Shown here: positions 59,142-64,000 of the stretch, one piece after another | Layout of the letters: the number at the start of each line of letters is the position of its first letter | Position numbering within the stretch: the first letter of the stretch is position 1 | DNA from: Bog-159 sp050008575 | GTDB lineage: Bacteria > Acidobacteriota > Terriglobia > Bryobacterales > Bryobacteraceae | Direction of reading: 5' to 3' | DNA: 64,000 nt | NCBI GenBank assembly: GCA_050008575.1 | Contig: JBEKMJ010000015.1 | Location: 34,959-98,958 of the forward strand | The notes under the pieces: generated by a model | Told to the model about the DNA's origin: nothing | What the model saw: the letters and a program-made list of their open reading frames with translations, nothing else | Databases searched by the model: none | Program-made: the position numbers and the translations under genes

Positions 59142-61070
59142 TCATTGGGGACCTTCCAATTTGTCGACTAAGTCAAGACGGCAAGGGCGAGCTTGGTTCG
59201 CTGAAGAGCGGGCCCTGGAGGTCTGCCCTACCAGGACTTCCTGGTCTTTATACTGCAATTGATACAACTTCCAGTAAATGCCGCGCAGCGCCAGCAACTG
59301 CTGGTGCGTGCCGGATTCGCGTAGGCGGCCCTTATGCATCACCAGGATGCGGTCGGCGCGCTGAATCGTCGACAGCCGGTGTGCGATGACAATCGAGGTG
59401 CGGCCTTCCACCATGCGGCTCAGCGCTTCGCGCACGCGAAATTCAGTCTCCGTATCGACGCTTGAAGTGGCTTCGTCCAGAATCAGGAAGCGCGGATTGT
59501 GGGCCAACGCGCGGGCGAAGCTGATCAGTTGTTTCTGACCCGTGGAGAGGCCGCTGCCGCGCTCGCGGATGGAATGCGCGAATCCGTCGGGCAGCGAGCG
59601 GATGAAGTCCAGCAGGTTGACCTGTTCGGCGGCGTCCTCCACGGCCTGGCGGGAGATGCCCTGGGTGCCCAGCCGGATGTTGTCTTCGAGCGTCCCCGTG
59701 AACAAATACGGGTCCTGCAAGACCACGCCGAATTGGCGGCGCAACTCTTGCGGATCGAGCTGCCGCACGTCGCAGCCGCCCACGCGGATGGCGCCTTTCC
59801 GCACGTCGTAGAAGCGCAGCAGCAGGCTCATGAGCGTGGTCTTCCCTGCCCCGGTGTGGCCCACCACGGCGATGGTTTCGCCAGGCTGGATGGTGAAGCT
59901 GACGTCGCGCAGCACCCAGTCCAATTCCGCTCCCTCACGGTCTTGGCTCGGTTCAGATCCCTTATAGGCGAACCACACGCCATCGAACTCGATGCGCGCC
60001 GAAGCGGGCGCGGGCCGCGGATTGGATGGCGGCAGGATCGCGGCTTGGGTGTCCAGCAGCTTGAAGATGCGTTCGGCCGACGCCATGGCGCCTTGCAGGA
60101 TGTTGTACTTCTCGCTCAGATCCTGGATGGGGCGGAAAAAGCGCAGCCCGTATTGCAGGAACGCCACCACCACGCCCAGCGTGAGTGCGCCGCGCCCGAT
60201 GCGGAAGCCGCCATAGGCCAGGATGCCGGCCAGCGCCAGCATGGAGAGGAACTCCACCACCGGGTAGAACCAGCCGTAGGCCAGGATGGCGTCCTTATAA
60301 GCGTCCATGTGCTCCCGATTGACGCCATCGAATTCCTGCCGGCTCTTCGCTTCGCGGTTGAAGAGTTGCAGCACCACGATGCCGGTGACATGCTCCTGCA
60401 GATACGAATTGATCTTGGCGATGGCGATGCGGATGCGCCGGTAGCTGTCGGTGACGCTGCGCCGGAAAATGGCGGTCGCCAGGATCACCAGCGGCATCAC
60501 GGCCAGCATCAGACCGGTGAGGCCGGGGCTCAAGTTGAACATGATGGCTACAATGAAACTCAGCACCAGCACGTCGGCCAGGATGGTCACGAGGCCGGAA
60601 GCGAACAGATCGTTGAGCACGTCCACGTCTGTGGTGACGCGCGTGACCAGCCGGCCCACCGGATTGCGATCGAAGAAAGCCAGATCCAGTCCCTGCATGT
60701 GCGCCATGAGCTGCTTGCGCAAATCGAACATGGCAAGCTGGCCGGTGTACTGCATCAGGTAGACTTGCGCAAAATCGAAAATGAAGGTGCCCAGGAGGAC
60801 GCCCAGATATAGCACGCCCACTGCCGCGAGTCCGTCCCAGGGGCCGGCGGGCAGATAGCGATCGAAGGGCGTGGCAACGCGTGCGGGATTGGGCGCGAGA
60901 TAGCGATCCACGGCGATCTTGGTCAGCAGGGGGCCAAGCACTTGCAGCACGGATTCCAACAGCAGGAAGAACAGCGAAAGCGCCACGTAGCCGCGATATG
61001 GGCGCATGTATCCCAGCAGCCTGCGCATCAGGCGGGAATCGTATGCCTTGCCGAGGACCTCTTCTTCCAC
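59142..61070 (-). CDS. MsbA-like ABC exporter (fused permease and ATPase)
   Basis: I use GTG 61070, ten bases after the phosphatase gene. Upstream codons are Arg/Pro-rich antisense sequence. The 642-residue protein has an ABC transmembrane domain with six helices (YRGYVALSLFFLLLESVLQV, then VTTDVDVLNDLFASGL), and an ATPase with Walker A GHTGAGKTTL, signature GLSTGQKQLISFARAL (a Thr replaces the second Gly) and Walker B FLILDEATSSVDTETE. It probably flips a lipid or exports a drug-like compound. The last about 30 residues after YQLQYKDQEVL are repeat-derived. Confidence 0.92.
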   Translation of the reverse strand: MEEEVLGKAYDSRLMRRLLGYMRPYRGYVALSLFFLLLESVLQVLGPLLTKIAVDRYLAPNPARVATPFDRYLPAGPWDGLAAVGVLYLGVLLGTFIFDFAQVYLMQYTGQLAMFDLRKQLMAHMQGLDLAFFDRNPVGRLVTRVTTDVDVLNDLFASGLVTILADVLVLSFIVAIMFNLSPGLTGLMLAVMPLVILATAIFRRSVTDSYRRIRIAIAKINSYLQEHVTGIVVLQLFNREAKSRQEFDGVNREHMDAYKDAILAYGWFYPVVEFLSMLALAGILAYGGFRIGRGALTLGVVVAFLQYGLRFFRPIQDLSEKYNILQGAMASAERIFKLLDTQAAILPPSNPRPAPASARIEFDGVWFAYKGSEPSQDREGAELDWVLRDVSFTIQPGETIAVVGHTGAGKTTLMSLLLRFYDVRKGAIRVGGCDVRQLDPQELRRQFGVVLQDPYLFTGTLEDNIRLGTQGISRQAVEDAAEQVNLLDFIRSLPDGFAHSIRERGSGLSTGQKQLISFARALAHNPRFLILDEATSSVDTETEFRVREALSRMVEGRTSIVIAHRLSTIQRADRILVMHKGRLRESGTHQQLLALRGIYWKLYQLQYKDQEVLVGQTSRARSSANQARPCRLDLVDKLEGPQ

Positions 61071-61080
61071 TATTTCCAGT

Positions 61081-61665
61081 TTAGCGTGGAGGTTGCGGCG
61101 GCGCGGGCGGCGGAGGTTGCGGCGGAGGGGGCGGCGCATTGGCGGCGCCGGCGGCGCGGAAGGCCAACACGTAGCGCTGCATGCCAAACTCGAACCAGCT
61201 CATGCCGAGCGAGGTGGCTTCCTGCAAGGCCCTCCGATTACCCCAGCCATCGTGTGTAATGCGGTAGCAGGCGATCACTGTGCCGGTGCGATCCGCTCCC
61301 CGGCGGCAGTGCAAGAAGATGGGGCTCGCGGAGTCGTCCAACAAGGCCAGCACGTGCGAGATCTTTTGATCGGATGGCGCGTGGGCCCCGCTAAGCGGCG
61401 CGTTGACGTAATGCATCCCCGCCGCCTCCACCGCGCGTCGTTCCGCCTTGCAGGAATGCTCGCCTTCAGGGCGCAGATCGATGACCGTCTTCACTCCCAG
61501 CTTAGCCAGGCTGTGCAAGCCTTCGGCAGTGGGCTGCGCGCCGCGGTAGATGCGCCCGGTCACCTGGTGGAAGTTGGGGACGCCCGGCGCTGCCGCGTCG
61601 ACGGCCCATGCCGGGATGGAGAGTGCGGCGTGGCCGGCGAGAATCAGGAGCGCCATTCCACGCAT
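61081..61665 (-). CDS. Secreted dual-specificity/tyrosine-phosphatase-like protein
   Basis: From ATG 61665 the signal peptide is MRGMALLILAGHAALSIPAW. The 194-residue protein has the phosphatase core FHQVTGRIYRGAQPTAEGLH, VIDLRPEGEHSC, and the P-loop FLHCRRGADRTGTVIACYRI (HC-x5-R-T). The general-acid loop candidate is APLSGAHAPSDQ. A Pro/Ala-rich tail (ANAPPPPPQPPPPAPPQPPR) ends the protein. It should dephosphorylate a substrate outside the cytoplasm, as seen in DSPc-type bacterial enzymes. It lies 10 bases before the exporter gene. Confidence 0.88.
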   Translation of the reverse strand: MRGMALLILAGHAALSIPAWAVDAAAPGVPNFHQVTGRIYRGAQPTAEGLHSLAKLGVKTVIDLRPEGEHSCKAERRAVEAAGMHYVNAPLSGAHAPSDQKISHVLALLDDSASPIFLHCRRGADRTGTVIACYRITHDGWGNRRALQEATSLGMSWFEFGMQRYVLAFRAAGAANAPPPPPQPPPPAPPQPPR

Positions 61666-61740
61666 GCAAACAGGATACCACCACAGTTGTGGGGCAGCGC
61701 TACTGCCCGAGAGGCTAAGCCACCAGAAGGCCAAAGGCAC

Positions 61741-62349
61741 TTACAACGGATCGTCGGGGCCCGATAGCGGATCTGAGAAACCAGCGTGGCGCACGCGCGG
61801 CATGGGTTTGTCGCTCACGAAGAAATCCGCGCTGGACTCCGCTCTGTAATCGATACCCGCGGCGCCGGTCTGCCGAAGCAGATCCCGGGCGCGCTTGATC
61901 CAGTCTGGGTTGTCGCAATGCACGGACATGAGGACGCCGCCCTGCTTGATGCGGCCCGCGAAGCGTTTCGCCTCGTATTCGGGCATGCCCATGCCGGCCA
62001 GCGCGCCGACGATGCCACCCACGGCGCCCACCGCGCCTACACCGGCCAGCGCGGCCACAATCGGTCCCGCCGCAATGAGCGGCCCCAGGCCGGGGATCGC
62101 CAACGCCCCGATGCCGGTGAGCCAGCCCACCACACCGCCGGAGATACCCCCGACGATGCCGCCGGCCGTCGCCCCTTCGGGCGCCTTCGTATTTTTTTCA
62201 TGGGCAAGGTCTTTGGTGCCCTGATTTTCCTGGAACAATACAGAGATGTCCGGACCGCGAAATCCGGCCGCGCGCAACGCTTCAATGGCTTCTTCGACGC
62301 TGAGCCGATCGGGGTAAATGCCGAATACCGAGTTGTTCTTGTTGGCCAT
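61741..62349 (-). CDS. Glycine-zipper stress protein (YflT-like N-terminus)
   Basis: ATG 62349 follows GGAGAG. The 202-residue protein begins VFGIYPDRLSVEEAIEALRA and RGPDISVLFQENQGTKDLAH, like the N-terminal fold of general stress proteins. A very glycine/alanine-rich hydrophobic block follows (ATAGGIVGGISGGVVGWLTG, ALAGVGAVGAVGGIVGALAG) of the glycine-zipper type. A second ferredoxin-like half (YEAKRFAGRIKQGGVLMSVH) is next. It is probably membrane-associated. The function is unknown, though the family is linked to stress. Confidence 0.8.
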   Translation of the reverse strand: MANKNNSVFGIYPDRLSVEEAIEALRAAGFRGPDISVLFQENQGTKDLAHEKNTKAPEGATAGGIVGGISGGVVGWLTGIGALAIPGLGPLIAAGPIVAALAGVGAVGAVGGIVGALAGMGMPEYEAKRFAGRIKQGGVLMSVHCDNPDWIKRARDLLRQTGAAGIDYRAESSADFFVSDKPMPRVRHAGFSDPLSGPDDPL

Positions 62350-62439
62350 ACTCCTCTCCTTCGCGGGGGACAGGAGCAATGCGCGAGCCAATGGGTTTCA
62401 ACGCACGTGCGATATTGCACTAAGAGGTGGCCGCCTGAC

Positions 62440-62770
62440 AGGCGGCCTTGGCGATCTGAAATCGTCCGTCCGGGGAGATGCGCTGGCTAGCCGCGAACTC
62501 CGGCCCGCCGAGAACCGATCCCGACCATGTCTCCGCTTCTGGCGCTCGGGTCAACCACCGTTCTGGATCCATCGCCAGCGGCGCCGCGGTGAGGAAACCT
62601 GCGGCGCGGGAGCTATTCCGCTTTGCGGCATCGCCCCAGCGCGGACGACAAATCCCGCGCCGATTGAAACCGGTTCTCGGGGCGCTTCTCGCTAGGCAGT
62701 GATGCACCATTTGCCGCACGCCGCCCCGCGAGCCGCTCGAACAAAATCAGCCGTCCGGATTTCAACCGTT
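62440..62770 (-). pseudogene. Ser/Thr protein kinase-TolB fusion remnant
   Basis: Minus-strand frames in order read KSGRLILFERLAGRRA (kinase helix, like VLYEMLTGRRAF), VRQMVHHCL, then EKRPENRFQSARDLSSALG (the end of the kinase domain), and then WSGSVLGGPEFAASQRISPDGRF (first TolB/WD40-like blade). This order is that of the large kinase-TolB receptors common in Solibacter relatives. Internal pieces are lost and at least two frame changes occur, so only a short ghost remains. Nothing else is seen in 62350-62914. Confidence 0.6.
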
Positions 62771-62914
62771 CTTACTTGAAATCACGATCGCGTATAAGCC
62801 CCATAGCTGTTTGGGCTCCGCCAAAAGCAGGGGAAGAGTGTCCGGCCACACACGAAGTGAACCGGAAACAACGCTGGCGGTTGCACGATTAAGCGGCGCG
62901 CAAACACGCCTAAA

Positions 62915-63655
62915 TCAGAAAGACTTCAAATCGGCCACCATCCAGACGGCCCCCGTAATCAGGAAAGTCAAACCGAATTCGGACCAGTTCAGATGGGCTT
63001 CTGGGTGGGCGATCAGGCGCGGAACCCAAACCAACACACCAAAGAGTGCCAGCATGAGGGTCATCAGGCGAATTGCAAGCCGTGCCTGGCGATTGATGAG
63101 AATGGAAATCGCCGCGAGTGCAAATGCGATCGTCGTGAGTGTCGCCCAAAAAGTCCGATTTGGCGGAATCCACTTTGGAACCAAGCCGGCTGTCGCAGGA
63201 AGATAGAGTATCTGACTCAGCGTGAATGAAATCGCGCAGACTCCGAGCCCCAGGCGCGCCACTCGGCCGAACGCTACCGCCCGTGCCGCATTTGCCTCGG
63301 TTGCGGCGTACAGGGCAATCGCACCGCAGAGTGAGGAAAACTGTTCGAAGAAGCTTCCGTAGTGCACATAGACGGCCGGTGCGGCAATGATGCCAGGGAT
63401 GCAGGCCAGGGAGAAAAGCGAATAGACGACGCCGAGAACGATCGACGCCAAACGCGCGGTGCTTGCGTACTGCATCCCAATCCCACCGGCAATTTGAACG
63501 ATCATGAGACATCCGCCGACGATGGTTCCAAAAGGCAGGCTCCAGATCCGGCGCAGGGTTTGCCAGGTGTCGGAGTCGTACCACATCAGTGCGATGACGC
63601 CGCACAGCACCGCCGACACGCCAAAGACGATCCGCCCGTACAACGCTGTTTTCAT
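62915..63655 (-). CDS. Integral membrane protein of unknown function
   Basis: The 246-residue protein is mostly hydrophobic, with about seven predicted membrane helices, for example IVFGVSAVLCGVIALMWYDS, SIVLGVVYSLFSLACIPGII, VARLGLGVCAISFTLSQILY, and LTFLITGAVWMVADLKSF at the end. The pattern WYDSDTWQTLRRIWSLPFGT is reminiscent of DoxX-like membrane proteins, but no conserved catalytic motif is seen. It is monocistronic. Confidence 0.7.
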   Translation of the reverse strand: MKTALYGRIVFGVSAVLCGVIALMWYDSDTWQTLRRIWSLPFGTIVGGCLMIVQIAGGIGMQYASTARLASIVLGVVYSLFSLACIPGIIAAPAVYVHYGSFFEQFSSLCGAIALYAATEANAARAVAFGRVARLGLGVCAISFTLSQILYLPATAGLVPKWIPPNRTFWATLTTIAFALAAISILINRQARLAIRLMTLMLALFGVLVWVPRLIAHPEAHLNWSEFGLTFLITGAVWMVADLKSF

Positions 63656-63807
63656 ACAAGAAACGGTAACATCCTCGCACCCGCAAGCTGTGTTCCCGGG
63701 TTGCGTATCCGGAAGCTACTTCTGCAAATTCGGGGTTTGGGAGAAGTTACTCGAAGCGAGCTTCCCGGCTGGTTCGGCGAACCATAGCGAACTGGCGAAG
63801 TGCGGCT

Positions 63808-63879
63808 AAAACCCCGCGGCGAGCTTCGCGCGCAGAGGAGCGGGCCTGCGAGGCCGCGCAGGCTGCGAGCCTGCCCCAC
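63808..63879. repeat. Hairpin-module repeat cluster 13
   Basis: CCGCGGCGAGCTTCGCGCGC, GCGGGCCTGCGAGGCCGC (one arm base lost) and GCAGGCTGCGAGCCTGCC. It directly precedes the probable insertion-sequence gene at 63925. Confidence 0.88.
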
Positions 63880-63924
63880 TAGTACCTAATTGCAAAACTA
63901 AGCGTATTGTCTTATGATTTGGAC

Positions 63925-64000
63925 ATGGGCCAACGAGCAGCGACGTTTTTAACCTCCGAAGAAGAACAAACCCTCCGGCAGTGGACACGCGCTGGTACGA
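63925..64000 (+). CDS. Probable IS630-type transposase, N-terminal fragment
   Basis: From ATG 63925 the frame runs off the right edge: MGQRAATFLTSEEEQTLRQW followed by TRAG. This resembles the start of IS630/Tc1-like transposases (a short arm, then LT-x-EE-x-x-L-x-x-W). The preceding 45 bases are AT-rich compared with the surroundings (TAATTGCAAAACTAAGCGTA and TATTGTCTTATGATTTGGAC) and may contain the left end of the element. Confidence 0.45.
   Translation, partial: MGQRAATFLTSEEEQTLRQWTRAGT

Noticed and set aside
1526..63879. CRISPR array interpretation of the repeats
   Set aside because: The repeats are palindromic modules of varying order with no regular spacers and no cas genes.
1526..63879. 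Integron attC-site interpretation of the hairpins
   Set aside because: No core GTTRRRY sites, no integrase and no cassette-like gene orientation are present.
1..64000. tRNA or rRNA genes
   Set aside because: No cloverleaf with a GGTTCRANTCC-type T-loop or rRNA signature could be recognised on either strand by eye.

Overview
The window is GC-rich chromosomal DNA from a bacterium that looks like an acidobacterium of the Solibacter/Bryobacter type. The best single clue is a 1,055-residue secreted protein (32660-35827, minus strand) ending in the C-terminal domain first described from Solibacter (TIGR03437 type). Supporting clues are a cupin almost collinear, from memory, with the Granulicella hydroxynitrile lyase, a decayed Ser/Thr-kinase/TolB-like gene, several secreted DUF-type enzymes, and many short operons with ATGA or GTGA overlaps. 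No rRNA, tRNA, CRISPR array or phage module was found.

Layout. 1-5720: end of a BadF-type sugar kinase, a Clp_N-DinB fusion, a broken BON gene, endonuclease III, a secreted amidohydrolase, an SRPBCC protein and a zinc-ribbon membrane protein. 6328-15835: a frameshifted purine permease, a HEAT-repeat protein, phosphoglycerate kinase, an ABC ATPase/iron-alcohol dehydrogenase/monooxygenase operon, a short RNB ribonuclease and a DUF1080 protein. 16083-22383: a CzcCBA-type heavy-metal efflux operon with a KDPG-type aldolase gene between the adaptor and the pump. 22480-27058: a tiny membrane protein, a nucleotidyltransferase toxin-antitoxin-like pair, and an AraC regulator divergent from an aldo/keto reductase-cupin-alcohol dehydrogenase operon. 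27157-35827: a sugar ABC transporter (ATPase and permease only), a divergent GH35-like glycosidase, a D-2-hydroxyacid dehydrogenase, a 72-residue protein and the large secreted carbohydrate-related protein. 36162-40751: sigma factor, membrane partner, RNase R and a SUMF1-type protein. 41029-44781: an arsenic operon (arsR-arsM-aquaporin-arsC) behind two perfect tandem operators, divergent from an ArsR/SRPBCC/secreted-protein operon. 45474-49743: serine hydrolase, YmdB-type phosphodiesterase, pilin, KdsA and DinB. 49818-51837: a graveyard of toxin-antitoxin and unknown genes. 51928-56264: a two-gene, apparently split, 2-hydroxyacyl-CoA dehydratase activase system. 56382-63655: ECF sigma/anti-sigma, a cytochrome c ghost, a hydrolase, an MsbA-like exporter, a phosphatase, a glycine-rich stress protein and a kinase ghost. 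The window ends in the start of a probable IS630-type transposase gene.

The most unusual feature is a mosaic of very short hairpin modules (arms of about 6-9 bases, loops of 2-6) shuffled into at least 17 intergenic clusters. Typical cores are GGGCAATTCTGCCC, GCCGGCTTTCAGCCGGC, GGACTCCAGTCC, GGGCCTGCGAGGCCC and GGCTGCGAGCC. They sit tight against stop codons, supply C-terminal tails to some ORFs, flank broken genes, and appear to have split one large fused gene. One cluster has perfect 20-base terminal inverted repeats, and one composite of about 265 bases occurs twice in opposite orientation. At least eight genes in the window are broken or decayed.
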